Assembly (NCBI GenBank): GCA_902167325.1 | Contig: LR632930.1 | Location: 372,001-436,000 of the forward strand | Length of the DNA stretch: 64,000 nt | From: Chitinophaga pinensis | Lineage (GTDB): Bacteria > Bacteroidota > Bacteroidia > Chitinophagales > Chitinophagaceae | Direction: 5' to 3' | Shown: positions 53,209 to 63,267 of the stretch, in pieces | How the letters are laid out: each line of letters begins with the position of its first letter | Position numbering within the stretch: the stretch's first letter is position 1 | Program-made: the position numbers and the translations under genes | Notes under the pieces: model-generated | Told to the model about the DNA's origin: nothing | The model's input: the letters and a program-made list of their open reading frames with translations, nothing else | Databases searched by the model: none

Positions 53209-54180
53209 ATGTCGCATAATGAGGTGATCGATAAAGCGGAACAGCGCGTTGCTACCGATGCCACACAGCAGGTACTCATAGACCTCGTAAATGAGGATAA
53301 CAAAAAGAGTTACTGGATCTGGGTGGCCATTGGTGTTTCTGTGCTTGCGGTGGCAGCCGGGCTTTGGTTCACCTACCATTATGGGATATCGCATGATGCG
53401 CAGACGCGTATTGCGCAGGGGATACAAAATGTGTTTACCGGCAAACTCCTTTTCTTTATGGGGGTGGGGCTGATGGCACAGATGATAGACGGGGCACTGG
53501 GTATGGCCTATGGCGCCACCTCATCCTCCCTCCTGCTGGGCCTGGGCGTATCACCCGCCATGACCAGTACCAGTGTACACGTGGCCGAAGTATTTACTAC
53601 CGGCGCCAGTGGCATCGCGCATTTTAAACTGGGCAACGTCAACAAGAAATTATTCCTCCACCTCCTCATCCCCGGCATGATCGGCGCTATTGCAGGCGCC
53701 TGGCTCCTGTCTGATGTGATCGACGGTGATATCATCAAGCCATTCATGAGTGCTTACCTCATGATCCTCGGCCTCCTTATCCTCCGTAAAGCTTTACAGA
53801 AACGGAGACCCAAAAGCAAGACCAAGCGCCTTGGCCCTCTTGCTTTCTTCGGCGGTTTTATGGACTCTATCGGCGGTGGCGGATGGGGACCAATCGTGAC
53901 TTCTACCTTACTGGCTAAAGGCCGTACCGTTAATTATACCATCGGCTCCGTGAATGCAGCCGAATTCTTCATTGCAGCCTCCAGCGCAGGCACTCTGCTG
54001 TTCTTCAATGGGGTAGACAGCTGGCAGGTAATCATCGGGCTTATCCTCGGCGGCGTGATCGCCTCTCCCTTTGCCGCGATCCTTGTTAAGAAGATGAAAC
54101 GCAAACCCCTCATGATCCTGGTGGCAGTACTGGTAATTGCCATGAGCCTCCGCACCATCGTTCTCGCTCTTATGAAGTAA
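53209..54180 (+). CDS. TauE/SafE family permease
   Basis: This 323-residue membrane protein has about eight or nine helices in the two-repeat pattern of TauE/SafE transporters, with the paired motifs MIDGALGMAYGATSSSLLL (first repeat) and FMDSIGGGGWGPIVTSTLL (second repeat). The family exports or imports sulfite, sulfoacetate and related organosulfur anions. The substrate here is not known. The N-terminal 35 residues are a soluble tail before the first helix. The gene has its own promoter and shares an operator with the upstream TonB receptor. Confidence 0.92.
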   Translation: MSHNEVIDKAEQRVATDATQQVLIDLVNEDNKKSYWIWVAIGVSVLAVAAGLWFTYHYGISHDAQTRIAQGIQNVFTGKLLFFMGVGLMAQMIDGALGMAYGATSSSLLLGLGVSPAMTSTSVHVAEVFTTGASGIAHFKLGNVNKKLFLHLLIPGMIGAIAGAWLLSDVIDGDIIKPFMSAYLMILGLLILRKALQKRRPKSKTKRLGPLAFFGGFMDSIGGGGWGPIVTSTLLAKGRTVNYTIGSVNAAEFFIAASSAGTLLFFNGVDSWQVIIGLILGGVIASPFAAILVKKMKRKPLMILVAVLVIAMSLRTIVLALMK

Positions 54181-54243
54181 GTCACTTTACGTTTTTCCGG
54201 CTCTAACATCACACTAACATATCATGTTTGGCGAATTAGTTCG

Positions 54244-54393
54244 TCATATCTTGTGTACCGTATCCCTTAACCCAATACCTATCAGGTCTTCATGAACTTT
54301 TTTTATTCCGGCAACAGATGCTTGTTTTGATAATCCAGTCTTCTCCTTCAGGAGCGGGCCGGGTATGCTATGCTTTCTCTGCTTATGATTCAT
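54244..54393 (-). CDS. possible 49-residue small protein downstream of fumC
   Basis: A 49-codon frame starts at an ATG directly after the fumC terminator and ends at TGA. The peptide is basic at its start (MNHKQRKHSIPGPLL) and has a plausible helical segment (ASVAGIKKVHEDLIGIG). I recognise no family. Codon choice looks compatible with a real gene, but the position immediately after a terminator leaves no obvious promoter, so it may be chance. Confidence 0.25.
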   Translation of the reverse strand: MNHKQRKHSIPGPLLKEKTGLSKQASVAGIKKVHEDLIGIGLRDTVHKI

Positions 54394-54427
54394 AAAAAAA
54401 GGTTGTCCGCCACGGCAGACAACCTTT
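54394..54427 (-). terminator. terminator after fumC
   Basis: On the minus strand GGTTGTC and GACAACC form a stem around a 10-base loop, followed by TTTTTTT, about 25 bases past the fumC stop codon. Confidence 0.8.
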
Positions 54428-54451
54428 CCTTTTTTATTTCGTTCGATATGT

Positions 54452-55852
54452 TTAGTCGATTTTACCAACCATGTTACCGGGGATAACCCAGGCATCGAAT
54501 TCTTCGGGTGTTACATAACCCAGCTTCACGGCCATTTCCTTCAGCGTGGTGCCTTCCTTATGCGCAGTTTGTGCGATTTCGGCGGCTTTGTAGTAACCGA
54601 TCTTTGTATTGAGGGCGGTTACGAGCATGAGGGAATTGTCTACGTGCTTTTTGATGTTTTCCTCGATGGGTGCAAGCCCTTCCGCGCACTTATCGTTGAA
54701 GCTCACGCAACCGTCGCCAATGAGGCGTGCAGAGTGGAGGAAGTTATAGATCATCATGGGTTTGAAAACATTCAGCTCGAAGTGGCCGGTGGCGCCGCCG
54801 ATGTTGATGGCTACATCGTTACCGAGTACCTGTGCAGCAATCATGGTGAGGGCTTCACATTGCGTGGGGTTCACTTTACCGGGCATGATGGAAGAGCCGG
54901 GTTCGTTATCGGGGATGAAGAGTTCACCGATACCGGAACGGGGACCGGAGCTGAGCATACGGATATCGTTCGCGATCTTCATGAGGCTCACCGCTACTGT
55001 TTTCAGTGCGCCGTGTGCTTCCACGATGGCATCGTGTGCTGCCAGTGATTCGAATTTATTTTCAGCCGTAACGAAAGGCAGGCCGGTAAGGTCTGCGATT
55101 TTCTTTGCTACGTTTACGGCATAACCTTCGGGTGTATTGATACCGGTACCTACTGCGGTACCACCCAGTGCCAGTTCAGACAGGTGCGCCAGGGTGTTGT
55201 TGATAGCACGCAGGCCATGATCCAGCTGGGAAACATACCCGCTGATTTCCTGACCCAGTGTGAGCGGGGTGGCATCCATGAAGTGGGTACGCCCGATCTT
55301 CACGATGTGCATGTATTCCTTCGACTTGGCAGCGAGGGTGTTGCGGAGCTTCGTGATGCCGGGGATGGTTACTTCCACGAGCATTTTATAAGCCGCAATG
55401 TGCATAGCGGTGGGGAAAGTATCGTTGGAAGACTGTGATTTGTTCACGTCATCATTGGGATGCAGTGCTTTTTCCTTATCGGTGAGCTGGCCGCCGTTGA
55501 TCACGTGAGCGCGGTAGGCTACCACTTCGTTCACGTTCATGTTAGACTGGGTGCCGGAGCCGGTTTGCCATACTACGAGGGGGAACTCATTGTCGAGCTT
55601 GCCTTCGAGTATTTCATCGCACGCTTTACCGATGAGGGCGGCTTTTTCTGCGGGCAGTACGCCAGCGTCCTGGTTAGTGAGGGCAGCGGCTTTCTTCAGG
55701 TAAGCGAAGGCTTTGATGATTTCCTTCGGCATTTTATTGATGTCCTGGGCTATCCTGAAATTGTCGATGGAACGTTGGGTTTGTGCGCCGAAATATGCAT
55801 TGGCAGGCACTTTCACCTCGCCCATCGTGTCTTTCTCTATCCTGAAATCCAT
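54452..55852 (-). CDS. fumC: class II fumarate hydratase
   Basis: FumC interconverts fumarate and malate in the citric acid cycle as an iron-free homotetramer. This 466-residue protein has the aspartase/fumarase signature [11 protein letters not shown], the N-terminal [21 protein letters not shown] (first part of the family pattern) and [13 protein letters not shown]. Its length is normal. It is monocistronic with a strong terminator. A near-consensus TAACTTTA lies at 55874-55881 before the ATG. Confidence 0.97.
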   Translation of the reverse strand: MDFRIEKDTMGEVKVPANAYFGAQTQRSIDNFRIAQDINKMPKEIIKAFAYLKKAAALTNQDAGVLPAEKAALIGKACDEILEGKLDNEFPLVVWQTGSGTQSNMNVNEVVAYRAHVINGGQLTDKEKALHPNDDVNKSQSSNDTFPTAMHIAAYKMLVEVTIPGITKLRNTLAAKSKEYMHIVKIGRTHFMDATPLTLGQEISGYVSQLDHGLRAINNTLAHLSELALGGTAVGTGINTPEGYAVNVAKKIADLTGLPFVTAENKFESLAAHDAIVEAHGALKTVAVSLMKIANDIRMLSSGPRSGIGELFIPDNEPGSSIMPGKVNPTQCEALTMIAAQVLGNDVAINIGGATGHFELNVFKPMMIYNFLHSARLIGDGCVSFNDKCAEGLAPIEENIKKHVDNSLMLVTALNTKIGYYKAAEIAQTAHKEGTTLKEMAVKLGYVTPEEFDAWVIPGNMVGKID

Positions 55853-55894
55853 AATACTGTTTATTTTGGACCGTAAAGTTACAGAACCTGCGGT

Positions 55895-56671
55895 TTATTC
55901 TCCTTTGAAATTGGGTGTACGTTTTTCAATAAATGCGGTAGCGCCTTCTTTCAGGTCTTTTGTACCAAAGGAGGCGGCGAATTCGGTGATCTCTGTCTCG
56001 AAGCCGTTTTCGTCGTACCGGAAGTAAGAATTCACGCATTTGATCACGCGGGCTACTGCCAGCGGGGCTTTACCACGGATCTTCTGCAATTGTTCCCTTG
56101 TTTTGGGCAACAGCGCTTCCGGGGCGGTTACATGGTTTACCAGTCCCCATTTCAGAGCTTCATCAGCGTTAAGCATATCTCCCGTGAGCATCAGCTCCAG
56201 GGCCTTCCCTTTTCCGATGAGCCTTGTGAGCCGCTGCGTGCCTCCGTAGCCGGGGATGATCCCCAGGTTTACCTCGGGCTGTCCAAAGCGGGCGTTGTTA
56301 CTTGCCAGCCTGAAATGGCAGGCCATCGCCAGCTCGCACCCGCCCCCGAGGGCAAACCCGTTCACTGCTGCCACTATGGGCTTATGACAGTCTTCAATAC
56401 GCTGGAAAATGGTGTGCCCTACTTTCGACAGCTCTTCTCCCTGCTCGGTAGACAGCTTGGGGAACTCGGATATGTCGGCCCCGGCAATAAACGCCTTGGG
56501 TCCGCTGCCGGTGATGATTGCGGCGAATACCCCGTCGTTCTTATATATTTCGTCTACCGCCAGCGCCAGCTCATTCATTACTTCGCGGTTGAGGGCGTTC
56601 ATTTTGTCGGGCCGGTTGATCGTGATCTCCAGTATGCCGTTGTTAATTTCGGTGCTGATAGTATTATACAT
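55895..56671 (-). CDS. enoyl-CoA hydratase/isomerase (crotonase) family protein
   Basis: This 258-residue crotonase hydrates trans-2-enoyl-CoA in fatty-acid or amino-acid degradation. The two catalytic glutamates are in GGGCELAMAC and FGQPEVNLGIIPG, and the oxyanion-hole residues are in AFIAGADISEF. The ATG at 56671 gives the family length; the longer frame adds 34 unrelated residues that cross the terminator of the neighbouring gene. It precedes fumC on the same strand by 42 bases and may be co-transcribed with it. A specific substrate cannot be assigned. Confidence 0.93.
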   Translation of the reverse strand: MYNTISTEINNGILEITINRPDKMNALNREVMNELALAVDEIYKNDGVFAAIITGSGPKAFIAGADISEFPKLSTEQGEELSKVGHTIFQRIEDCHKPIVAAVNGFALGGGCELAMACHFRLASNNARFGQPEVNLGIIPGYGGTQRLTRLIGKGKALELMLTGDMLNADEALKWGLVNHVTAPEALLPKTREQLQKIRGKAPLAVARVIKCVNSYFRYDENGFETEITEFAASFGTKDLKEGATAFIEKRTPNFKGE

Positions 56672-56735
56672 ATGGCAAGATGTTTTGATTCGGTATGATC
56701 CGGCTAATTTAAGTTTATTGGAGGGTATCGGGAAA

Positions 56736-56766
56736 TAAAAAAGGCGGCGCCATACAGGCGCCGCCC
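56736..56766 (-). terminator. terminator after the beta-barrel gene
   Basis: GGCGGCGCC pairs with its complement around a 5-base loop and is followed on the minus strand by TTTTTTA, 25 bases past the stop codon of the upstream gene. Confidence 0.85.
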
Positions 56767-56791
56767 AACTCAATAGTTGGCTAATATTCTG

Positions 56792-57631
56792 TTAATCAAC
56801 GATTTCAGTTCTCTTTTCTATGATCACCCTGGTGCCTTTGCGGTACTCGGTAGTGGTGGTTTTCTTCGTTTTGTGATGTTTTTTGATGCCGAAATTATAG
56901 CTCAGCGTCACAAACATCATATTGGCTTTCAGGTTCTTATACGGCTGCGTCTTTACACCGTTCACCGTTTCGGTGAAGTCACTATTATAGAAATTGTTCA
57001 GGTAATACTGGCCTTTCACGCCAAAGGCAGGGCCGAAGCGGAAGCCGGCAAAGAGGGATGGCATGAACAGGTCTGTACGGTCGCTGAACCATTCGTTGAA
57101 CTTGGTTTTCTTATCGCCGTCGAGGAAATACTTCTCCTTGTAATTAAATGCCATGTCGTATTCCCCGCCAAAGAAGAGGAAGGTACCGCTGCGGAGGTCA
57201 CCGATCTTGATACCTACGGGAACGCCCAGGGTATAAACCCGCTGCTTGAGTTTCACGGAGTCGTTAGGCTTGGAAATAAGACCTATATTCTTGATATTCA
57301 ATCCACTGAATATCCCGATGTTATTATTGAAGTCGTAGTTGTAGTTGGTTCCGATATTGAAGAACAGGGTAAAGCGGGGTACGTTACGCACGCGCTCATC
57401 GTTGTTTTTCACATTAGCGAAAGAGAGCAGGGCGCCGTTGCCGCCGGCGGTCACATATCCTTTACCGGGCTTGGGTGGAGCGTAGATGTGGAAATGGTAG
57501 CTCACTTTCCTTTTGGTTTCGGTGGTTACCACGGTGGTATCTGCCTTTGAAGTGGTTGTTTCTTCCTGGGCATAAAGGGTAGTTGCTGCAGTAAGGGGCA
57601 GGCAAAGCATTGCGTAGCGGACAATTTTCAT
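56792..57631 (-). CDS. outer-membrane beta-barrel protein of unknown function
   Basis: This 279-residue protein has a signal peptide ending in TLYAQ, a threonine-rich linker (about 25-45), and a beta-barrel of eight or more strands. The C-terminus is unusual: after the last strand (FVTLSYNFGIKK) comes a basic, threonine-rich tail (HHKTKKTTTTEYRKGTR). I recognise no specific family beyond outer-membrane beta-barrel. It is monocistronic with its own terminator. Confidence 0.8.
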   Translation of the reverse strand: MKIVRYAMLCLPLTAATTLYAQEETTTSKADTTVVTTETKRKVSYHFHIYAPPKPGKGYVTAGGNGALLSFANVKNNDERVRNVPRFTLFFNIGTNYNYDFNNNIGIFSGLNIKNIGLISKPNDSVKLKQRVYTLGVPVGIKIGDLRSGTFLFFGGEYDMAFNYKEKYFLDGDKKTKFNEWFSDRTDLFMPSLFAGFRFGPAFGVKGQYYLNNFYNSDFTETVNGVKTQPYKNLKANMMFVTLSYNFGIKKHHKTKKTTTTEYRKGTRVIIEKRTEIVD

Positions 57632-57740
57632 GATGGTTTCTACTTTACTGGTTAAGGATGGAGGACTGCCGCATTTTTGCGCCTGTTATGCTGCCGTCCG
57701 TAATGAAGACGAACGTGTTTATGAAAAGTTTCAAAAAAAG

Positions 57741-58160
57741 TTAAAATTCCCGGTGCTCACGGGTCCAGCTGTCGATATAATCCGCAATTTCACGGGTATG
57801 GGTGCCGGGAGGGAAGAGTTTTCCTACGCCGAGGGCGTATAATTCTTTCATATCCGCATCGGGGATGATGCCCCCGCCGGTGAGTAGCACATCATCCATC
57901 CCTTTATCCTTCATGAGGGCGATGATCTTGGGGAATACGGTCATATGCGCACCGGAAAGGATGCTGACGCCGATAGCGTCCACGTCTTCCTGCAGGGCAG
58001 CGTTTACCACCATTTCGGGAGTCTGCCGCAGTCCGGTATAGATCACTTCCATCCCCGCATCGCGGAGGGCGGAGGCAATAACCTTGGCGCCGCGGTCGTG
58101 GCCATCAAGACCAACTTTGGCTACCAGTACACGGATGGGACGTTGATTCGGGTTGACCAT
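57741..58160 (-). CDS. B12-binding subunit of methylmalonyl-CoA mutase type
   Basis: This 139-residue protein is a stand-alone cobalamin-binding domain. The motif DGHDRG (DxHxxG), which supplies the cobalt-coordinating histidine, is followed by the conserved [10 protein letters not shown] and [12 protein letters not shown]. It matches the small subunit of split methylmalonyl-CoA mutases and related acyl-CoA mutases; the large subunit is not in the window. The epimerase at 40837 belongs to the same pathway. A TTG-N21-TACATTTA promoter lies on the minus strand at 58180-58211. Confidence 0.9.
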   Translation of the reverse strand: MVNPNQRPIRVLVAKVGLDGHDRGAKVIASALRDAGMEVIYTGLRQTPEMVVNAALQEDVDAIGVSILSGAHMTVFPKIIALMKDKGMDDVLLTGGGIIPDADMKELYALGVGKLFPPGTHTREIADYIDSWTREHREF

Positions 58161-58179
58161 ATTTCGGATTATTGGATTG

Positions 58180-58239
58180 TAAATGTAGTATTTTCCCCGA
58201 AAGTGCGGCAAAAGCGTGTTTTCAATTATATTACCTTTG
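58180..58239. promoter_or_regulatory. divergent promoters of the B12 subunit and glnS
   Basis: On the minus strand TTG (58209-58211), 21 bases and TACATTTA (58180-58187) face the B12 gene. On the plus strand an exact TACCTTTG (58232-58239) lies 22 bases before the glnS ATG, with no clear -33 element. Confidence 0.35.
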
Positions 58240-58261
58240 CATTTCGGATAAATTGCCAATT

Positions 58262-59929
58262 ATGAGCGAAGAAAGATCACTGAATTTCCTGGAACAGATC
58301 GTAGAAGAAGATATTGCCAACGGTGTTAACGGCGGACGGATACACACCCGCTTCCCTCCCGAGCCTAACGGTTACCTCCATATCGGGCATGCCAAAAGCA
58401 TCTGCCTCAATTTCGGCCTCGCTAAAAAATATGGCGGGCAAACGAACCTCCGGTTCGACGATACCAATCCTGTTACGGAAGACACGGAGTACGTGGATTC
58501 CATCAAAGAAGATATTAAATGGCTCGGATTCGACTGGGCCAATGAGCTATATGCCTCCGATTACTTTGAGCAGCTGTATGGCTTTGCCGTGCAACTGATC
58601 GAAAAAGGCTTTGCCTATGTGGATGACTCCACTGCCGCTGAGATAGCTGCCCTGAAAGGCACGCCTACCGAGCCGGGGAAGGATAGCCCCTACCGTAGCC
58701 GCAGCGTGGAAGAGAACCTCCGCCTGTTCAGCGAAATGCGGGAAGGCAAATACCCCGATGGCGCCAAGGTACTCCGTGCCAAGGTAGACATGGCGTCTCC
58801 CAACATGCATATGCGCGACCCTATCATGTACCGCATCAAGCATGCCCATCACCACCGTACCGGTGATGCATGGAGCATTTACCCCATGTACGACTTCGCA
58901 CACGGGCAGAGCGACAGCATCGAGCAGATCACCCATTCCATCTGCACACTGGAATTTATCCCCCACCGCCCGCTGTACGACTGGTTCATCCAGCAGCTGG
59001 ACATCTTCCCATCGCACCAGTATGAATTTGCAAGGCTGAACCTCACCTACACCGTAATGAGCAAACGCAAATTGCTGCAACTGGTGAATGAGAACATCGT
59101 TACCAGTTGGGACGATCCCCGTATGCCAACCATTGCCGCATTCCGCCGCCGTGGCTATACGCCTTCCAGCATCCGCACTTTTGCAGAAAGAGTAGGCATC
59201 CAGAAGCGTGATAACATGATTGAGCTGGGCCTGCTGGAATTCTGCATCCGCGAAGAGCTGAATAAATCCGCCAACCGCGTGATGGTGGTACATGACCCCA
59301 TCAAACTGGTTATTACCAGCTACCCCGACGGACAAACAGAGGAAATGGATGCAGAAAACAATCCTGAAGATGCTACCGCAGGTTCCCGTAAGGTTACCTT
59401 CGGCAAAACCCTCTGGATTGAGCGGGAAGATTTCATGGAGAATCCTCCCAAGAAGTTCTTCCGCCTTGGTGTAGGCCTGAAAGTGCGCCTGAAATACGCA
59501 TACATCGTAGAGTGCACCGGTTTCGAGAAAGATGCCGATGGTAATGTAACCACCGTATTCGCTACCCATATCCCGGAAAGCAAATCCGGAGCAGAAGGCA
59601 GTGCTATGACCGTGAAAGGTACCATCCACTGGGTGAGCACCGAGCATGCTAAGGAAGCAGAAGTACGCCTGTACGACCGCCTTTTCACTGTAGAAAACCC
59701 TGCGGGAGAAGAAGGTGACTTCAAGGATATGATCAATCCCAATTCGCTGGAAATCATTCAAAAAGCCTACATAGAGCCGGTACTGGCTGATGCTAAACCG
59801 GGCGACCGCTACCAGTTCCTCCGCAAAGGTTATTTCGTGGCTGATTACGATTCCACACCGGAGCGCCCGGTGTTCAACAGAACCGTAACCCTGAAAGATA
59901 CCTGGGCTAAAGAAGTCAAGAAAGCATAA
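58262..59929 (+). CDS. glnS: glutaminyl-tRNA synthetase
   Basis: GlnRS charges tRNA-Gln directly with glutamine. This 555-residue class I enzyme has the HIGH motif in [12 protein letters not shown], the KMSKS counterpart in VMSKRKL, and the GlnRS-specific DDTNP and two C-terminal beta-barrel domains. The length fits GlnRS; GltX is separate at 60000. The ATG at 58262 begins the usual MSEERSLNF start; the upstream frame extension overlaps the divergent promoter. The presence of GlnRS implies that this organism need not use the amidotransferase route for Gln-tRNA. Confidence 0.97.
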   Translation: MSEERSLNFLEQIVEEDIANGVNGGRIHTRFPPEPNGYLHIGHAKSICLNFGLAKKYGGQTNLRFDDTNPVTEDTEYVDSIKEDIKWLGFDWANELYASDYFEQLYGFAVQLIEKGFAYVDDSTAAEIAALKGTPTEPGKDSPYRSRSVEENLRLFSEMREGKYPDGAKVLRAKVDMASPNMHMRDPIMYRIKHAHHHRTGDAWSIYPMYDFAHGQSDSIEQITHSICTLEFIPHRPLYDWFIQQLDIFPSHQYEFARLNLTYTVMSKRKLLQLVNENIVTSWDDPRMPTIAAFRRRGYTPSSIRTFAERVGIQKRDNMIELGLLEFCIREELNKSANRVMVVHDPIKLVITSYPDGQTEEMDAENNPEDATAGSRKVTFGKTLWIEREDFMENPPKKFFRLGVGLKVRLKYAYIVECTGFEKDADGNVTTVFATHIPESKSGAEGSAMTVKGTIHWVSTEHAKEAEVRLYDRLFTVENPAGEEGDFKDMINPNSLEIIQKAYIEPVLADAKPGDRYQFLRKGYFVADYDSTPERPVFNRTVTLKDTWAKEVKKA

Positions 59930-59946
59930 TCTTCAGCATACTGCAT

Positions 59947-59978
59947 AAAAAAGGCCATCCTCACCGGATGGCCTTTTT
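59947..59978. terminator. bidirectional terminator between glnS and gltX
   Basis: AAAAAGGCCATCC pairs with its complement around a 5-base loop, with T-runs on both strands, between two convergent genes. Confidence 0.85.
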
Positions 59979-59999
59979 CGTATAGGCGAATGCATTGAA

Positions 60000-61529
60000 T
60001 TATTTCAGCAGATCGAGTGCCAGTACAATACGGTCGATCGTTTCGTTTTTCCCGATTGTAGCTGCGATATCGAATACGGGAGGGCCGAATTTACCACCGC
60101 AAAGCATGATGCGGAAGGGCAACTGCAGTTCTCCGGGTTTGATGCCTTTGGCTGCGGCCAGTGCCTTGAAGCCTTCTTCCAGCGTGGCGGAAGAGAAGTC
60201 TTCCTGGTTCAGCAGGGCTGCAGTCCATTCGTTGAAAAATGCCTGCTTATCCGCGTTCCATTTAGGCTTAACGGCATCGAGGTCGTATTGCCAAGGGCGA
60301 ACAAAGAAGAAGAAACCGTGATCCCAGATCTCGTTTACAAACTGGCAGCGTTCTTTCACCATGCCGGCGATCTTCTCAACATAATCCGGTTCTGCATTCA
60401 CACCTTTGGCTTCGAGAACAGGCAGGAACAGGTGCGACAGGCGAACGTTAGGGGTACGCTGGATCCATTGGTGGTTGAACCATTTGGCTTTATCGTAATC
60501 GAACTTGGCACCGCCTTTATGTACACGGGAGATAGAGAATTTCTCAATCAGCTCTTCCAGTGTAAAGATCTCCTGACCGGAGCCATCGTTCCAGCCCAGC
60601 ATAGCCAGCATATTGATGAATGCTTCGGGCAGGAAACCATTTTCACGGAAGCCCTGTGTAAGCGTATTCTCTTTAGGATCGGTCCAGTTCATGGCATAAA
60701 CCGGGAATCCGAGGCGGTCGCCATCGCGCTTGGAGAGCTTACCATTGCCATCGGGCTTGAGGATGAGCGGGAGGTGTGCCCATTGCGGCATTTCCTTTTC
60801 CCAGCCCAGGTACTTCCAGAGCAGGATGTGCACAGGGGCGGAAGGGAGCCATTCTTCTCCACGGAAGGCGTGGGTGATCTTCATCAGATAATCATCCACT
60901 ACCACAGCCAGGTGATAAGTAGGCATGCCATCGGCCTTCAGCAGTACTTTATCGTCTACTAAAGTGGTCTGGAAAGTAACGTCTCCACGGATCATGTCGG
61001 TGAAAGTCACTTCTTCGTTGGTTGGCATTTTAATGCGGATAACGTGAGGGGTTCCTTTTTCGAGGAGTTCCTTCACTGCTGCCGCTTCCATATTGAGGGA
61101 GTTGCGCATGGTGGCGCGCACGGTATGGTTGTATTGGGGGGAGTGATTGCCGCGGGCACGTTCCACCTCTTTCATGGCTTCCAGCTCTTCAGGGGTATCA
61201 AAGGCATAGTAGGCATGCCCGGCAGCTACCAGTTGTTCCGCGTACTGGCGGTACATGGGTTTACGTTCGGATTGGCGGTATGGGCCGTAAGGACCACCCT
61301 TCAGCGGACTTTCATCCGGTTCCAGTCCGCACCAGCGGAGGCATTCCACGATGTATTCTTCGGCACCGGGCACAAAACGCGTCTGGTCCGTGTCTTCTAT
61401 CCGGAGGATAAACTCACCATTATGCTGGCGGGCAAAGAGGTAGTTGAACAGCACTGTGCGAACGCCGCCCAGGTGAAGTCCGCCCGTAGGGCTTGGCGCA
61501 AAGCGCACCCTTACTTTATTCTGACTCAT
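60000..61529 (-). CDS. gltX: glutamyl-tRNA synthetase
   Basis: GltX charges tRNA-Glu with glutamate. This 509-residue class I enzyme has RFAPSPTGGLHLGG (HIGH motif, here HLGG), the zinc-less Bacteroidota core and the KMSKS counterpart KLSKRDGD. The C-terminal all-helical anticodon-binding domain is complete. A TTG nine bases upstream is a weaker start than the ATG at 61529. It is convergent with glnS and divergent from a polysaccharide deacetylase. Confidence 0.97.
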   Translation of the reverse strand: MSQNKVRVRFAPSPTGGLHLGGVRTVLFNYLFARQHNGEFILRIEDTDQTRFVPGAEEYIVECLRWCGLEPDESPLKGGPYGPYRQSERKPMYRQYAEQLVAAGHAYYAFDTPEELEAMKEVERARGNHSPQYNHTVRATMRNSLNMEAAAVKELLEKGTPHVIRIKMPTNEEVTFTDMIRGDVTFQTTLVDDKVLLKADGMPTYHLAVVVDDYLMKITHAFRGEEWLPSAPVHILLWKYLGWEKEMPQWAHLPLILKPDGNGKLSKRDGDRLGFPVYAMNWTDPKENTLTQGFRENGFLPEAFINMLAMLGWNDGSGQEIFTLEELIEKFSISRVHKGGAKFDYDKAKWFNHQWIQRTPNVRLSHLFLPVLEAKGVNAEPDYVEKIAGMVKERCQFVNEIWDHGFFFFVRPWQYDLDAVKPKWNADKQAFFNEWTAALLNQEDFSSATLEEGFKALAAAKGIKPGELQLPFRIMLCGGKFGPPVFDIAATIGKNETIDRIVLALDLLK

Positions 61530-61584
61530 ACGGCGCAAAAATAATAATTTCGGGGCAGGGAACGATCACGCTAATCCTCTTAAC

Positions 61585-62199
61585 ATGTTCTATTTTACGA
61601 AAACACCCGGAATTCTCAAGTCGCTATACAAAAGCTGTATCTGGAATTTCTCCCCCGTCGTACCGGCAGTTTACCTCACATTTGATGATGGCCCGCATCC
61701 CAAAGCCACGCCTTTCGTGCTGGAGCAGCTGAAGAAATACGGCGCAAAAGCCACTTTTTTCTGTATAGGCAAGAATGTGGTGGAGCAGCCGGAGATCTAC
61801 CAGCAGATACTGCTCGACGGGCATTCCGTCGGGAATCATACCCACAACCACCTTAACGGCTGGAAAACCGCTACGGATAAGTATGTGGCCAACATTAAAG
61901 AGGCAGCCCAGTACATCCGCTCCAACCTCTTCAGGCCGCCATATGGGCGTATTTCCCCCTTCCAGATAAAGGAACTGAAGAAGGATTACCGCATTATTAT
62001 GTGGGACGTGCTGAGCGGGGATTTTGATACGGAGATCACCGGCGAGACCTGCCTTCAGAATGTTGTGTTTAAGCTGCAGCCTGGCTCCATTGTGGTGTTC
62101 CACGACAGTGAAAAGGCATGGGACCGTATGAGCTATGCGCTTCCCCGCATCCTGGAACATTGCAAACGGCAGGGCTGGGAAGTGAAAGCCATCGTATAA
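61585..62199 (+). CDS. polysaccharide deacetylase (NodB family, CE4)
   Basis: This 204-residue protein has the CE4 deacetylase domain: the metal-binding TFDDGPHP, the HTHNH pair of histidines, RPPYGR and the C-terminal VVFHDS. CE4 enzymes remove N-acetyl groups from peptidoglycan or chitin-like sugars. There is no clear signal peptide; the N-terminus has only a weakly hydrophobic stretch, so its location is uncertain. The small size is normal for single-domain members. It is alone between gltX and a convergent lipoprotein gene. Confidence 0.93.
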   Translation: MFYFTKTPGILKSLYKSCIWNFSPVVPAVYLTFDDGPHPKATPFVLEQLKKYGAKATFFCIGKNVVEQPEIYQQILLDGHSVGNHTHNHLNGWKTATDKYVANIKEAAQYIRSNLFRPPYGRISPFQIKELKKDYRIIMWDVLSGDFDTEITGETCLQNVVFKLQPGSIVVFHDSEKAWDRMSYALPRILEHCKRQGWEVKAIV

Positions 62200-62220
62200 C
62201 CAGCAACTGATATAAATGCC

Positions 62221-62252
62221 AACGCCGCATGCCTTTCGGGACATGCGGCGTT
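62221..62252. terminator. bidirectional hairpin between the deacetylase and lipoprotein genes
   Basis: AACGCCGCATG pairs with its complement around a 10-base loop between two convergent genes. The T-runs are short, so termination may be weak. Confidence 0.6.
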
Positions 62253-62276
62253 GTTATACCGGTGAAGCCTGTTGGA

Positions 62277-63149
62277 TTAGTGCTTCAGGATGATTTCTTT
62301 GGTTTTGTCGCCAATGGTGAGGAGTGCTTTGTTGTCGCATGCTCCGGTGCCATAGTTCAGTTTACCGCTGTGCGCGTTGAGTGTTACGGTGATTTCACCG
62401 GCCTGGATCCAGTGGCAGATCACCTGGCGCTGGAGGGGGCTGGTGATGGTAACGGTGGAAACGCCGAGGCTGTCTGTCAGAACAGCGTTGCCGGTCATTT
62501 CATACTTATCATCTCTCAGGGCAGGGGTACTGCCGCCTTCGATCTGGGTGATGGTGCGGGTACCGCTGTAAGTAGCGGTGTAGCCGGTGGGGAAAGTAAC
62601 TTTACCGTTGGCTACGGTGTAATGGTATTTATCCTTTCCGGTGCCGAAGGCTTCGGTTCTGATGGTAACAGTACCTTCTACTTTAATACCGTTTACATGG
62701 TAGTTCTCGAAAGTAACGGTAGCATCGGAATTGAGGAACCAGAAGAGTTTTTTGAGGGCAATCTTGATTTTCCCTTTGCGGGTTATGCCATTGCCATCGG
62801 TGCAACCGGCGCCAAAGTCGATAGTAACGGTTTTAGGAAATGAGGTCAGATCGCCCGGCACCATTTCGACATCGCCATAGCAAACCTGTACATCAGCCTG
62901 AACGGGAGCCTTACGGCCACCGGGAGGCAGTTCGCGTGAGTTATAATCGAGGGCGGAAGAGAATACGTCTTCGTATATAGCGTTTACGGTAGATTCTGAA
63001 GTTGCGGCGAAAATGGTAGCGTTGTCTTTCGTTTCATCGCCCCCTGTTTTGGCATCGTCCTTTTTACAGGCGAAGAAAATAGTGATGGCTCCGATGGCGA
63101 GAGCGGTGATGGACAGCACCTTGTTTGTGTTAAAATAGTGTTTCATCAT
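62277..63149 (-). CDS. lipoprotein of unknown function
   Basis: This 290-residue protein has a lipoprotein signal ending in FFACKKDD, with Cys at about 28. The mature part is beta-rich, with repeated strands such as GTVTIRTEAFGTGKDKY and TYSGTRTITQIEGG, and four scattered cysteines. I recognise no domain. The CKKD start is common in lipoproteins of Chitinophagaceae. It lies between a deacetylase and tatD without evident operon structure. Confidence 0.8.
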   Translation of the reverse strand: MMKHYFNTNKVLSITALAIGAITIFFACKKDDAKTGGDETKDNATIFAATSESTVNAIYEDVFSSALDYNSRELPPGGRKAPVQADVQVCYGDVEMVPGDLTSFPKTVTIDFGAGCTDGNGITRKGKIKIALKKLFWFLNSDATVTFENYHVNGIKVEGTVTIRTEAFGTGKDKYHYTVANGKVTFPTGYTATYSGTRTITQIEGGSTPALRDDKYEMTGNAVLTDSLGVSTVTITSPLQRQVICHWIQAGEITVTLNAHSGKLNYGTGACDNKALLTIGDKTKEIILKH

Positions 63150-63267
63150 TGAAGGTTTTATAGGTATTGGCTTTATGAGACTGTACCTTTGATGGAAGGT
63201 TTAAGTCCAGATATTAGGATTTTCTCGAAATTAAAGATAATCAATTAACTGAAAAAAACAATATATA

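Noticed and set aside
58547..59761. 404-codon open frame antisense to glnS
   Set aside because: Shadow of a well-supported tRNA synthetase gene.
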